Counted from the first letter of the stretch, positions 10,000 through 22,045 are shown. The stretch is 64,000 nucleotides of DNA from Cenococcum geophilum 1.58 (GCA_001692895.1 KV748202.1:496001-560000), one strand, 5' to 3'. Notes: generated by a model from the sequence alone, not told the origin. Numbers and translations: made by a program.

Positions 10000-10900
10000 G
10001 TAATATAGGGCGCTATTAACAGCTTATTTAGCCCATAATTTAACTATTTCGGCTATTGCCTTCTATATTATAGCTGCTTGTTCCGTAATAAACGGGGTAG
10101 GAGGGCCTAGGTTGCTTATCCTTAGGTAGGCTCTATAGACTAAGAGGGTAGGTACTAGTCCGTTAGGGCTAGCGGTGTTATTAATGGCTTTTACGGCCAT
10201 CTATAGAGCTAGTTCCTTTTAAATGTCCTTATATTTGTCTATAATAATCTAGTAAGCTCTCTATAAGGCTAGGTAAGCTTGCTTAATAAGCCTAATAAAC
10301 TAATATGCCTTAACTAGGACAGCTTTTATTAATATAGCTATAGCCGTAGTATACTGCTAAAATTCCTTACTAATAAAATTCCTACCGGCGTTATAAGTGA
10401 TATATTAAGGGGGTCTAATGTATATATTAATCTAGCAGGTCTGTAAAATATCCTAAGTATGTTTTGTGGATATATTTTATAACTAACGGGCGGCTTAATA
10501 GTGGGTTGCCTTGTCGATTATATATAATACTAGACTGCCGTTAATGTATATAATATCTACGTACACTAAGTGGTTAAAGTTAAGGTCCTTATAAAGGGTA
10601 AACTTAAATCGGCCTAGGGAACGTCCATATTTCTAGTAGAAGGAGTAGTATTTAGTTAGGTGGTTAATTGCCTTCTTATTAACGTTATATCTAGAGCGTT
10701 TAAGGACTCTATATAGTTTTTCGGCTAATAAGTAGCTGAAACGGCGGTATAGGCGGTAGATCTTAGTACTAGTAAGGTAGCATGGGTTATAGTTAAAAGA
10801 TTCCTAAATATAGGTCTGTAAAGTCTCTCCCTATATAAGGAATGGGTGTCCAAATCGTTATATAATTGGTAGGGTGATATGCTTACTTCCTAGGGCAGTT
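10000..10900 (-). pseudogene. Copia A integrase domain, decayed
   Basis: The minus-strand reading at about 10560-10450 contains VYVDIIYINGSLVLYIIDKATHY, the first catalytic Asp region of a Copia rve integrase core (VDI followed by a conserved HIVDEAT-type block, here partly mutated). Further on, about 10440-10340, the reading WINIYI...YNAGRNF corresponds to the second Asp block, with Asp to Asn. Integrase would have inserted the cDNA. Stops (TAG/TAA) interrupt it throughout. Confidence 0.75.
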
Positions 10901-11479
10901 ATAGGGCTAATTAAGGTGTCTATAACATTGTTATAGTAAACCTATAACCTATCTATATCCGTAAGATAGAGTAGAAAAGGGGTGTCCGCTTTTACTACGT
11001 GGAAGTTAACTAGGCTAATTAGGGTCTTAACTACAACTAATCTAATTAATGTAGTTAAGTTAATACCGAACTGGACGTTTACGGCCCTAGTTTACGTAAT
11101 ATTAATATCCGTATTATTATCTATAGTGGTCTTGTATATAAGGTATTATCTATAGCCTACGGTAAACTTCTTAGAGGTACCTATGTCGATTATAACACTG
11201 TAAAATTCCTTAGGGGTATAGCGTTCTGTAGTAATATATGTAAATAGGTCCTGCTTATAATCTATAATGTCCGTAACAGGGGTGCTTATAAAATGGTTTT
11301 TAGGCGTAACTAAGTGTATAAAGGAACGGTTGGCTAATATAGTTGTAATATTAAAGGCTTAGCTGTCCGTAAAAGGTTTAAAAGTAGTTAGGAATATCTC
11401 TAAGGTTTCTTATTCCTAAGCGTCTAAGTTAAAGTTAATTATAAGTGCTTCTATTAACTTATTAGGGGGCTCTTCTACT

Positions 11480-13200
11480 TTTTTTCCTTTGCATTCTAAA
11501 ATAAACTGGTTAATATAGCTATTAAGTCTCTTTCTGGACTTATTACGTTCTTCCTAGGTATGCCTTATAGACTAATATCCTTCCTTACCGTATATGAAGC
11601 ACTTCTAGCTAGTTTGTCTGTGGGGGTATGTTATTATATAGGGGTTACTATAGGGGTTATAGGTAGGACTTAGTCGGTATAGGTGCTGCTAGCGGTAACG
11701 GCGGTCCGTAAAGTAGACGTCTAAGTCTGTTTGCGGATATTAAATATCCGTAATAAAGGCTTAAGTGCTGCCTGGTAGGTTTAAGACTTTGTATATTATA
11801 ATAGAGAAGTGTAGATTATTAATAAGGCCAGCTAAGGTATCTGTAGGCTTATAGTAGGCGTACTTATAGGGTTTTACTTCCTAGTAGGCTGTAATAAGTT
11901 TATTATACAGGAAGTCGTCTATTTAAAGCTTAGCGTTAAGGCCGTACTATAGGTGCCAGAGGTCTTTAATAAGAATTTATAGGCACTCTATAGTCGATTT
12001 TTTAGTATTCTTATTAATTACGGTCTATAGCTTAGTTGTATTCTATTAGGTAAGGATATTATATTTATATTCTAGTTCTTTAAAGTAGTTACGGGTGGCT
12101 TTATATAGCTTATTAAAGGGAACACTAAGGGGGTTGCTCTTAAGGTTAGTGTAGTAGTAGTTAAGTGCTAGGCCGCGCAGTATGGTAGAGTAGGCTTAGC
12201 TAAATTCTTATTTAGAAATATTAGTCTTCTGGTAAAAGTCCGTAAAGATAGTTAGTTTAAAGTTAAAGTTGTTATTTTTACCGCTGTACTTAGATTTGTT
12301 AGTGTAAAGCTTAGCTAGGTTAGCTAGCTCCTTACTATAGGTCTTTACTTAAATAGGTTGCGGATCTATAACTTACGGATCTATAGCTTGCGGATATATA
12401 GCTTACGGATATATAGTTTGCGGATATATAGCTTGCGGATCTATGACTTAAATAATAGGGGTAATTTGGTCCGTATTTTGGTTTGCAGGGGTATTATAGG
12501 CCGTATTTTAGTTTACAGGGGTATTATAGTTAGTAGCGTGGTCCGTAACTTAAGAGTAGGGTATATTTTGGCTAGCGAGGTTAGCTTTAAAGCCGCTTAG
12601 GTCTATAGGATAAATTTAATTAAGTGGGTTAGGTATAAGGCCGGCAATCCTATTAAGTTTGGAAGAAGTAAAGAGTTTTTTAGTGGTTTTAACCTAGTCT
12701 AGGATTTCCTCTTTAGTCCATTCTATTTGGTCTTTCTTATATATTGTATTATATAAAGACTATATAATAGTAACTCGTTTATCCCTTTTAATCTATACAC
12801 CTTAGTTACGTAAAAGGGTTTATAGTTTATAAATAGTAATAGGGTTATAGGCCTTAAAAATAGCTTCCGTAAAGTCCGCAAAGTCTTCCTAGTATTACTC
12901 CTATAGGTCGTTATTTATAAGCTTAAAGTATTTATATTTAAGGATTTTAAAACTAATATAGTCGTTAACGTCGTTTATAGATATAACATCGACTCCTTGT
13001 CTCCACTTCTTTTGACCTTTACTAACTTGCTTACTAATGTCTGCTATACTATAGTATAGTATAGTGCGTAGCGGGTGGTAGCAGCTTATAACGGGTGGGG
13101 GAGGTCTTATAACGGTCCGTAAAATCAATTAATGGGTCTATAATAGTTTGTAGGAGGGTAAAAGGTTTCCGTAAAAGGTCCGAAGAGGTTTAAGGTTTGA
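11480..13200 (-). pseudogene. Copia A gag, decayed
   Basis: Read on the minus strand, the frame upstream of integrase ends with a CCHC zinc knuckle remnant at about 11595-11524 (KCFIYGKEG...H, where the second Cys has become Tyr), the nucleic-acid-binding part of a Copia gag. Further upstream, near 12450-12361, the reading consists of a repeated pentapeptide (PQAIY/PQAID), from a 15-bp tandem repeat. Several stops interrupt the frame. Exact start and end are uncertain; the limits given are the extent of recognisable low-stop reading. Confidence 0.65.
12361..12450. repeat. 15-bp tandem repeat, six units, inside Copia A gag
   Basis: Six head-to-tail units of CGGATMTATAGCTTR, exactly 15 bp each. 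Being a multiple of three, it keeps the gag frame and gives a repeated five-residue motif on the minus strand. Confidence 0.88.
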
Positions 13201-13427
13201 GGGGGTTGAGGATAGGGGTTCCGTATAGGTCTATATTCGCGTTTATAACTTCCGGTAAACCGTACTAAGACTTAAATAAGTATATAGAGTTGGAGATAAG
13301 TCCGTAATCCCTGACTTCTAACCTTTTAACAGGTCGTACTAGGAGTCTAAACAGGTAGTTACTGTCGTATATATCGCTCGGGGGGAGGTATTAAGTGATT
13401 GCTAATCTGTGCGCGCTTACTAATTAG

Positions 13428-13685
13428 TGTTCGTACTAATTTAATAGTATAAGTGAGTTATATCCCGGGGCACGAAATACGTATAGTATTGTATGTAGTA
13501 ACTGTCGATTGTATAAAGTAGACTACGTAGTCTATATACTAATGCGCCTCCCCCCTAATTAGTTAGTGCTTTAGAAGTGCACCAGACGCGTAAGCGGGTA
13601 GTTGGTGCACTAAACGCGTAAACGCGTACTTGGCGTACCGAACGCGTAAGCACGCGGTTGGTACGACAGGTGCTGTAATTATATA
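13428..13685 (-). repeat. 5' LTR of Copia A
   Basis: Direct copy of 7472-7742, beginning TGTTCGTACTAATT and ending ATTATATA (CA mutated to TA), followed by the CTAAG duplication. It should have held the promoter for minus-strand transcription. The four ACGCGT sites are kept (13586, 13614, 13622, 13642). Confidence 0.93.
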
Positions 13686-13690
13686 CTAAG

Positions 13691-15168
13691 GGATTTTTTT
13701 TAAATTTATTAAGTAAACTAAAAGAAAAGAAAATTACTATTTATTTATTCTATTTATTGCCCAATACGTTCCCTTTTATAGGTCTACATTGGCTTCCGCC
13801 CCCTATTTATAGGAAAAAAATCCCTAGTAAGGGAAAAACCTAGGTATAACCTTTTAGCTAGTCTTACGTGCTCTACCGTCGCCTAGCCTATTTACTATTT
13901 TAGTATATCTACCTTTTATACTATACCTTTAAGATATTTTAAAATGTTTAGGGGGTAGTAAAATGGTTTGGTAATTTGCCTACTTATTACCTTTAGCGCA
14001 ATAGGGGTATCTAGTCTCTAAGTGGATAAAAAGGGCATCCTTCTATATCCTCCTATTAGATCTTATATACTGTCTAGAATTACTAAAAAACTTTTTAACC
14101 TATAAGCTATTATACTACTATATATAGGCCCCTATTTATTAAAAGTATTTAAGTAATATTATTTATACCCGCCCTATAGAGCTTACTTAAACGTTTTTTA
14201 CTACTAAGATCTCTTTAGCCTCTACTTCTTAGTCCTTTAATTACTTAATTCTTAACCTCTAGACTTCTACAGCCCCTCATTTTCTCTTAAGGTTTTTTTA
14301 AAAATATTATTTAGGTTTATTAACTCTAGCCCGCTATACTATAGTTTTAATACCTTTATAAAACTCTATTTATCTATATTAGTCTACTTATACTCTTACC
14401 AACCTTCTCTAACTAGTAAAGCCTATTATTAACTTTTATTACTTAGTTAATTAGTTCCCTTATAGTACTTATATCCTCTATAGGTATTATTATTACTTAA
14501 ACCTTAGCCTTTAGTCCTTGTTGGTACTACACTATTAAAGTCCCTTTATTCTACTTAATTTACGCTATTAGTGTTTAGAACTACGTTATATGATCTATAG
14601 CTAATATTTTCTACATACGTTTGTGTAACTTTTATTCTACTATAACTACTAATTTTAAATCTCTATATATCTATATAAGTCTTTTTATAAATCTGTCCTA
14701 TATTAAATATATATATTAAACTTCTATACTAATTACAGCTAACCTATTAGTTTATATCTCCATAAAATAGGGTTTAAACCATTCTAGTACCTAGCCTGTT
14801 AAGAATAATCCCGTATACACTACTTAATTAATTAAAGTAGGTGGCTTAGCTCTTTTATACTATATTTTAAGTTTTATTTATATAAAAACCCTTTAAGCTT
14901 TAACCTTCCTGTTAAAAATTATTTAATTAATAGTATCTTTATCCTTATTATTTTAAAGTTATTAAATTTCTTTTTAAAGCCTACCTAATTTATATTAATA
15001 TAATCTATAATATCCTTAAATTAGTTTATTATAACTCTTTATAAGTTACCGCTTTTCTTTATATATATCTCCCTAAGACCTGAAGCTTAATTTGCCTAAC
15101 GTCGTTATAGGTATTATTTTAGATCATATTTTATTAACTATTGTATACTATAACCTTAGTAGTAAATA
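13691..15168. other. RIP-mutated DNA, unclassified repeat remnant
   Basis: AT-rich and CA-poor. The minus strand reads for long stretches with few stops between about 14550 and 13900, so there was probably an old coding repeat, but I recognise no domain. It ends where an LTR of the Copia G family starts at 15169. Confidence 0.4.
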
Positions 15169-15583
15169 TATAATAAAACCTTATAGTAAATATAACGGTA
15201 GACTTGTTAATAGGCTAGGTATATATGCAAATATAATAATAAGATCTAATTATAGAGTATATACCTAATAGATTAACTTTAGTTATATTCTAAGATTTAC
15301 TATAAAGAGATAACTATCTGAGGTAGTGACTATAGTCCTTTAAATATATAACCTAACTTATAAGAAATATACTAAGTACGTTAGTATATTAGTACGTTAG
15401 TATGTCCTACATTCCTACATTCCTATATTCCTATATTTTAATTTAATACCATAATCCGTTATATAACTTAACTACTTTTTATCCTATAGTTTAGCTAGTT
15501 CTAGCGCCTCCTGCACTTTAACTACTAGTCTATTTATATCCTCCCTAAGTAGTTATACTACTACTAATATAAGGTCCGTAATA
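15169..15583 (+). repeat. isolated LTR related to the Copia G LTRs
   Basis: It starts TATAATAAAACCTTATAG and ends GGTCCGTAATA, and matches the 423-bp LTRs at 25884-26306 and 27488-27910, for example over the GGCTTRTTAATAGGCTAGGTATATA and TAATAGATTAACTYTAGTTATATTC-type blocks. It is more diverged, especially in the middle (15370-15430, with short ACGTTAGTAT and TACATTCC repeats). No gag or pol of that family adjoins, and flanking 5-mers do not match, so it is a diverged solo LTR or a broken element. Confidence 0.72.
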
Positions 15584-16957
15584 AGGGAAGATATAGGCTA
15601 TAGTAGTTCCCTAGGTACTAAAAGGATAAAAAGCTCTTAGTGCTATCTTTACCCTAGTAATTAAAGAAGTAAAAAGCTATTATAAAAAGAGGGTAGAGGA
15701 TAGAGTTAGAGTTCCGTATATATTTTATATACTTAACCTTACCGTACTAATTCTACTTCCCTTATATTATTAATATAACTATATATAGTACTAGCTTATC
15801 TAGTTTAAGCCCTTTATTCTCTAATTTAATAAAAGCTAGTAAGCTAAATATCCTATCTACTCTTACTCTAGGTAATAGTAGTATAGCCTAAAAATAGATT
15901 AGAAAATAATAGTAGTAGTATATAGATCTAATAAATAGTTAGCTCTAGTTTAAAGATAAGACTTAACTAAACCTAGTATCTTAAAGCCTATCTCCTCGTA
16001 CTAAGTAATTACCTTTTTAAGCCCTTTAATATTATAGCCGCTAGTAATTATAAATAGGTCTTAATTAATAAAGTTAACGCATTAAATCCGGTCCTTATTA
16101 CGGCGGGCGCTATTTACTACTACTAAAAGCTTTACCCTCTATAGTGGTAATAAGGCTTTACCTTCTAACTACTATATATAAAGCTTAGTAATAGCAAAAG
16201 TGTAGCTATTTATAACTAAGTATTAGACGATTTTATTAAATAGGGTCTTTAGGGCCTTCTTATTCTATATCTCCACTTCCTTCTTTATAGCTTTTCCCTC
16301 TATGGTTACGGCTGCCCTTATAGCTACCCTTTTACTTACTTAGCTATCCGCTACCTCTTCTTTACCTATTTGCTATCTTTCTACATCTCTTTCTACTTCG
16401 CCTTATATTTTTAATAACTAGCAGCCTATAATTCTTGATTAATAACTTACTACTTTAAAAAAAAAAAGGTGGGGCTCGTCTTCTATTACCTAAGCGCTAT
16501 CTGTATTACCTTTTAGTCTTATATATTAGTCTTTCTACTTTTTCTACTTTAGTCTATACGTCCTTATTATATTCTTTAAGCGCTAGGCCTTATAAATATT
16601 CTATACCCACGCCGCCTAGGCCTTGAATTTACTCTAAAGGCTATAGAAGGAGGAGGTTAGGAAGGTCTTTATTAACTATAAAGCGGACTATATAGTAAGA
16701 AGGCTTTTAAAAGACTCTATATCTATAAGAGGTAAAGAAGAAGACGCGTAAGCGTAGTATAAGTAAATAAAGCTACTAAACGCGTAAATAATAAAGGAGA
16801 AGAAGAAGAAGAGGGCTCTATATTATAGAATTAGAATTATAGCGGGCCTTTCTATATAAAATAAAAAGCCCTGCGTAAGCTAGAAGCTAGCGCAGGTATA
16901 AAAATGAAAAAGGGTTGGGAAATAGATTTTTAAGGCAATAATAGGGTCGAAGGCGTA
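15584..16957. other. RIP-mutated DNA with a decayed minus-strand frame
   Basis: On the minus strand from about 16260 to 15600 the reading is low in stops and contains blocks such as RRNKDRI and SGYNIKGLKKV, so it was likely a coding repeat, but I cannot name it. A run of 12 A lies at about 16454-16466. An AG-rich segment with two ACGCGTAA motifs is at 16740-16805. No host gene is seen. The segment ends at the TA duplication of the pogo-like element. Confidence 0.4.
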
Positions 16958-17001
16958 ACGTATTAGCCACCCCAACGAGCCAGCCACCCGATCGAGCCAC
17001 C
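16958..17001 (+). repeat. left TIR of the pogo-like transposon
   Basis: 44-bp terminal inverted repeat, identical to the reverse complement of 18724-18767. Inside it GAGCCA/GCCACC words repeat, likely transposase contacts (inference). Confidence 0.94.
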
Positions 17002-17049
17002 CCTAGGTCCCAGCTCTCGTATGCACAGACTCTCACCCAAATTGGTTCT

Positions 17050-18662
17050 ATTTCTTGTTACTATACAAAAAGATCGGTTTCTAGTGGTAGTTCATTCAAC
17101 ACCTTCTTCGCGAAGCCTACTTTACCACGTAGAATCCAATAACGTTCCTTTTTAAGAGCCTCTGCTTGCTCCTTCTTCTCCCGTTCTTAGTTCTTTTGAA
17201 GAGCCTCCTGTACTGATAGAACTCAAGCCTTACCATATGATGTCTTCTCCTTTCCTTAACGCTACCTCTTATGCTTCTCTATAAGCTCTGTATTCATACG
17301 CTAAAGTATAACCTTATCAGCAAGCGTTCTTAAGGCAAGATCTTATAGATTATGCAAAGCTTTAGAACGTAGGGGTATAACACCTTATAAAACTAAATTA
17401 ATAACCCTATTAATCCTCTCCCCAATAAAAGGCGACACAGGAATATTAATTTAAATACTATCCTTATTTGTAAGGCTTGCAAACGGAAGAGTCTCCGTTT
17501 AAATCTTTAAGAGAATAGTAGAAGGATTATAAGGAATAAGGCCCGTTGCCCGCCATACACTTGCTATATTACTTGATAATATAGCCTTATTATATGCAGC
17601 TTAGTAGATCTCTAAGAACTCCTTCTTTATAATAGCTAAGGCTCTATATATTGCTATATTATAGAGTCGCTTCTTATAAGCTTTCGCTAGAGGCCCAAAT
17701 ATACTAACGTCTAAGGGCTATAGTATATACGTTAAATGAGGAGGAAGGCAGAGAGGCACGATCTTATAAGCCTTGTAATATTTAATAAATAGTAACAAGA
17801 CATGGCTCTTGTGGCTATTAAGAATTAATATATAATAGATTCCTTGGAGTTGTGGCTTAGTATAAGAGTTAAAGTAACTTAACTAATTAAGAGCTATATC
17901 TAAATTCGTCCAGCCCAAATCGCTTACTTAAATTACCATTTTGCGATTAAGATGTAAGGTTATCTAAGCCCGCTATACTTACTTGCCCTTAAAAATAATA
18001 TAAGGAGGCAGTTAAAATTAACTTCCTAATATATATTTAATTAAGGACACCTAATCGCGATTGCCTAGCATGGTAGCAAAGGCTTAGGCCTGTAATTAAG
18101 GAATTAATACTTTAACCTTATTACTAACTTCTAAGGCAATTCCTTTCTTATCTATATTATATTAATTATCTATAGAGACTTTATATTTTGCGACCGTAGC
18201 TATATACAAATTAAACTATTCCTAAATAATTTCTAGGTCCTTAGCGTTCTTCCTTTTTTAATTAAGGCCTCTAGCGAATCTAGCTTTAAGTTCTAGATGG
18301 CGATTAAGGAAGTTCTTATACTAGTATTGGCCTAGATTAGTAGGCTTCCCATTTAATTTAAGAATATCTTTAGCCATCGACTCTAGGTGTTTTACCCTTA
18401 GTGGCTACCCCCAGCTTGCCATTGTATTAATCCATCTAATTAGAGAGTCCTCCTTAATAACTAAGAGCTTTTGCTAAGCTTGCGAAGTTACTTAGCTTAA
18501 TATTCGGCCGTTTAAACGGTGTTGGAAAGTAGTACATAGTAGCTGGAAAATTTTGGCGATTTATCAAATAGATTGGTCGGGGTTGGCTCGTCGATGCGCT
18601 ATCGCAAGTGTCATTCGATCTTCTTGATTAAGATCTGGCGATTCGGTGGCCGTAGAGCCCAT
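17050..18662 (-). pseudogene. pogo/Fot1-like transposase, RIP-inactivated
   Basis: ATG at 18662 opens MGSTATESPDLNQEDRM, then an N-terminal helix-turn-helix region, a CENP-B-type part (IRWINTMASWG...NFLNRHLELKARFARGLN), and a DDE core. First Asp: YNIDKKG at about 18155. Second: ILNSHKSH at about 17830, where the catalytic Asp of the usual DGH(G/S)SH block has become Asn. Third: QPLDVSIFGPL at about 17715, still present. GWTN and LPPHLTYILQPLD blocks are clearly legible. About a dozen in-frame TAA/TAG stops, mostly at former Gln/Trp codons, break the frame. It would have cut and pasted the element at TA sites. It is now dead by both the stops and the lost second Asp. Confidence 0.9.
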
Positions 18663-18723
18663 GGTTGTGGTATAGGAAAAGGTAGAATGCATCAAAAGGG
18701 GGTGATTTGAATCGCGATCGGCA

Positions 18724-18767
18724 GGTGGCTCGATCGGGTGGCTGGCTCGTTGGGGTGGCTAATACGT
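18724..18767 (-). repeat. right TIR of the pogo-like transposon
   Basis: 44-bp inverted copy of the left end, followed by TA at 18768-18769. Confidence 0.94.
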
Positions 18768-18769
18768 TA

Positions 18770-19025
18770 TAATGAACCCTCTATACTAACCTGGTACTAA
18801 CCTAGGCCACCCCTATTAGGGGGGTGATATATAGATAAATATAAGGGGGACCGTGTATAACCTAAGGCTATGCTAAGCTTAAGCCAAACCTCTAATACCT
18901 CTAAGATACCGCCTATTTTACTAGGCAAAATAGGGTTAATCTCTAATAGATCAGTATACTTAAAAACACGTCCAATATTAAAATTAAATAAAGCCTTTCA
19001 ACTTAAACGAATGTGCGGAATTTTG
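18770..19025. other. spacer between pogo-like and mariner-like elements
   Basis: AT-rich with a GC patch (CCTAGGCCACCCC...GGGGGGTG) near 18800-18830 that can form a short hairpin. No gene is seen. It may hold one end of the mariner-like element, but I found no matching inverted partner. Confidence 0.35.
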
Positions 19026-19029
19026 CCTA

Positions 19030-19730
19030 TATACTAATTTTTATAGTATAGCAACTAAATAAGTATCCTGTTCCTTTAAGCTCTTACCTAAATCTACTAT
19101 TTAGTTATACTACCTCTAACTTTAATTATATTGCGTATACGTTACCTTATAGATATAATAAGGCGATATAAATCTTCTTTATTAATCTTGTTCCACTCTT
19201 CCTAAATTATCTATTATATCTTCTCTACTATATAAGGCCTTTAGCAACAGTAGGCGATTTATTCCTTTATTAACTTTTAAAGCGCTTTAATTACATTAAA
19301 ATCAGGGCTATTTAGGGGCCAATTAAGGATTTAAATTCCGTTGGCTTTATACTTAGCTTTAGTAGATTAAGCTCTAAATAGGGGGGCGCCGTCCATTTAT
19401 ATAATAGATAGGGTAGGATTAATTAGCTAGTAAGTGTTAAAATATACACAAAACTCACTATTATAGTAGTCGTAGAACTCCTTTAGCTTTAGGTAGATAT
19501 GTGTTTAGAAGGCTTAAGCTATAATATAACTAACTACTAGTACTGTTAAGGCGCTAAGGCCCTTAGAGTTTATAGTAACGTGATAATAGTAGTGGACTGT
19601 AATAGGTATCTTAGTTCTTAATAAAGTAAAACTATAGAACTAAATTCTGCTATTCTCTAGTGCGGGGCGACTATGTTTTATAGGCGCCTTGCCCACGCCT
19701 CGCCTGCGCTAAGCCGGTTATAGTAAGTAC
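19030..19730 (-). pseudogene. Tc1/mariner transposase C-terminal part, decayed
   Basis: The minus-strand reading at about 19400-19290 gives YINGAPLFRAQSTKAKYKANG followed by WPLNSPDFNVIKAL*KLIKE. These are the second-Asp block (Asp to Asn) and the WPxxSPDLNPIE-type third block of a Tc1/mariner DDE transposase. Then follow EEWNKINKEDLYRLI and an ISIRQRI block, the usual C-terminal end. Residue order and spacing fit a fungal D34-type mariner. The N-terminal half (towards 19730) is poorly legible. No TIR pair was found. Confidence 0.75.
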
Positions 19731-19852
19731 GTCTTTATAGCCTAATAATTACTCCCCCTTCCTTAAGCGGCTGTTTTTAGCCGGCGTTATTATATAATAG
19801 GAGTGTTATTATTGTCCTTTACTAAATAAGAAATATATAGTAAAATATAATA

Positions 19853-19890
19853 TAATAAGATAATAAGATAATAGGATAATAGGATAATAG
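19853..19890. repeat. 8-bp microsatellite (TAATARGA)n
   Basis: 4.75 units of TAATAAGA/TAATAGGA in tandem: two units end AAGA, then two end AGGA. Confidence 0.85.
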
Positions 19891-20709
19891 AACGCTAGGG
19901 CCTATAGAGACCTATAAAGGTAGGAGTTCCCACTTAGGTAGGATACTAGATTTTCCTTCACGTACCTTTTCTATTTATTTAGCCTACGACTTGCCTTCTT
20001 TACGATTTCCAATTAGCTATAAATTGTAAGCGTTAAGCTACTAGCGGGCCTTTTATAAGTATTCTCTATATTAGCTTATAGCTATTACTAATCCTGCTAG
20101 ACGCCGTTTAAACTTCCATACTGCTTATAAGCTACTCCCCTTATCTTACTTAAACTAATCTACCTCCGCTATATTAAGCGCGTAGCTACTACTAATAACT
20201 AAATAATTTGTACTAAGTAGTAAGTCTATATATGTTAGTTTAGGTTCTAATACCTAATAGGACTAGGTCTCTAAGGCCTTTTATAGCTATTTAAATAAGC
20301 TGCTTACCCTTATTAACCGGGTTAAGTGCCGTTATATTACTAGTAGGGACGCGGCTAACCTTAATGCTTATATTATTACCGCCTAAAGGTCCTTTATAAA
20401 GGATCTTAAGGCTTTACTGTATACTAGCGCTAAGTATAGTCTCTGCTAGCGCCTAAAGGGCAAAGACTTCCGCCTATTCTAAGTATAGAAATTATAGGCT
20501 ATCCGTCGGAACCTTAAAAGGATTCTTAGCGTAATACGCACTTAGTAAGTATTATAGCGCAGGTATTTTATCGGCGGAGCGTATACTAATAGTATTTATA
20601 GGCTAATATACCTCCTATTATAAGGGATAAGGAAGAGGATAAGGAGGAGGAAGAGAAGGAGGAGAAAGGAGAAGGAGAGGAGGAAATGGAGGATTCGGTG
20701 GAACTATAG
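19891..20709. other. unclassified RIP DNA ending in a purine-rich tract
   Basis: A plus-strand reading around 20280-20580 (RVKCRYITSRDAANLNAYIITA and following) has few stops and is Lys/Arg-rich, but I cannot assign it. From about 20620 to 20705 the plus strand is almost pure A/G (GGAGGAGGAAGAGAAGG pattern). It lies just beyond the 3' end of the minus-strand Gypsy integrase and would read as a Pro/Ser/Phe-rich tail on that strand. Confidence 0.4.
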
Positions 20710-22045
20710 AGTATTTATATTTCTATTAGTATTCTACTATTACTCTACTATTGTTCCGCCGTTGTCCCGTTAGTAGGGCGTAGTCCTTATTATAATTAAA
20801 TTGCTCTAGTTCTCCTACCTACTTTCTCTTCCATTTATCCCTTAGGGTAAAGTAACTATTATACATCTTCTTTGCATCCTTATTAATGTCCTCTACTAGG
20901 ACCTATTAGTTATATTTTTCTAGCTCGCCTTTTTACTTAACTAAGTACTATAAGGTCTAGTAGCGCTCTTTCCTTCTACCTATTTCTTCTAACTTATACT
21001 AGTTCTTTTAGTCCTCTTAATTATCTAGCTTAATAGGCCCTAGTAGAGGGTCTTTAGTAGTGCCCTTATATTATTTATATAGCTTTAGTAAGTTAATATA
21101 GAATATAGGGTAAATATGGTAAGACGTAGGTAAATATAGCTAGTATACTTACTTTCTAACTAGTTTAGCTATACTAAAAGGTCTAATAAAGCGTGCTATG
21201 AGCTTCCTATTTAGCCTTTTTTTTATTTAAGGTTTTTAGTTAATAGGAAGGCTAGATCCCCTATATTATATATTTATAATTAGTAATAATAATTATAGTA
21301 TTTTACCTACGCCTTAGCAGCGCTTTCTTAGCGTTTTGCTAGTATTTTACGTTTAAGGGATATTCTTTTAATCCTTTTAAAGGCAGCTAAAATAAAACTA
21401 CTATTGTCCGCCTTAACCTTATATTCTAGATATAGGTAAAACTTATACTAGGTATAGAACGGGCTTATACCTATTATACTATATTTAGTATTATTATAGG
21501 CGAATTTAGCTAGTAATAGAAGGCCTGCCTAGTTGCTCTACTTTTTATTATAAAATATATAGAGGGAATACTCTAGCGTTTAGTTCTAGCGTTCTATTTA
21601 CCCGTCTATTTATAGGTAAAAGGCTATACTTAGCCTACGTTATATTTTTATAGTAGAGCATAGTTTTGGCTAAAACTTGCTGGTAGAGATGTTATTATAG
21701 TTAGATATAGTTCCTCTAGGGATTCCGAAACGGCGTACTACTTTATTAAAAAAGAGATCCGTAAATTTGGTTATAGTAATAGTTTTTACTATAGACATAT
21801 ATAAGGCTATCTTAGTATAGTGGTCGACTACTACGTATATTGTATTATATACCCTATTACCTTATCTACTAGGCGGTAGGTCTATAATAAAGTCTATTAT
21901 AATCTTCGGCTATAGCTTATCCGGGTAAGATAGTGCTTAAAGCATACTATAAGGGCGATATTAAGGCGTATATATATTAATATAAGTTATAGGTAGGGGT
22001 ATAGTTTATAACATCCGTATTTATACTAGGCTAGTAGTACTTATA
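20710..22045 (-). pseudogene. Gypsy integrase fragment (Gypsy E), decayed
   Basis: On the minus strand the reading starts abruptly near 22045 in the zinc-binding region (YY*PSINTDVINYTPTYNLY, the worn HHCC block). It passes through the core (RYTKIALYMSIVKTITITKF, FFNKVVRRFGIPRGTISN, FYL*IDG*IERQN at about 21830-21590) and ends in the C-terminal, chromatin-targeting part (about 21250-20850; FIRPFSIAKLV, then YLVKQKGELE). Reverse transcriptase and gag are absent, so it is 5'-truncated. It abuts, head to head, another Gypsy integrase on the plus strand. Confidence 0.82.

Larger units (their letters stand above)
7472..13685 (-). mobile_element. full-length Copia retrotransposon (Copia A), RIP-inactivated
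   Basis: Two direct LTRs (7472-7742 and 13428-13685) bound 6.2 kb. The 5-bp CTAAG at 7467-7471 is repeated at 13686-13690, a clean target duplication, so both ends are firm. On the minus strand the order is gag with a zinc knuckle, integrase, reverse transcriptase and RNase H, the Copia (Pseudoviridae) order. All frames are broken by TAA/TAG stops from CA-to-TA and TG-to-TA changes, so it is dead. The LTRs differ at many sites, so it is not recent or has been mutated in several cycles. Confidence 0.93.
16958..18767 (-). mobile_element. pogo/Fot1-like DNA transposon, 1810 bp
   Basis: The outer 44 bp (16958-17001 and 18724-18767) are perfect inverted repeats starting ACGTATTAGCCACCCC, flanked by TA on both sides (16956-16957 and 18768-18769). 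That is the target duplication of the Tc1/mariner/pogo superfamily, and 1.8 kb is the usual size of Fot1-type elements. A transposase reading fills the minus strand. The terminal 100-250 bp keep normal CA/TG content while the interior is RIP-mutated. Confidence 0.94.

Noticed and set aside
12358-12600. 80-codon plus-strand frame with repeated RIYSL units
   Set aside because: Antisense reading of the 15-bp repeat in Copia A gag, whose coding strand is minus.
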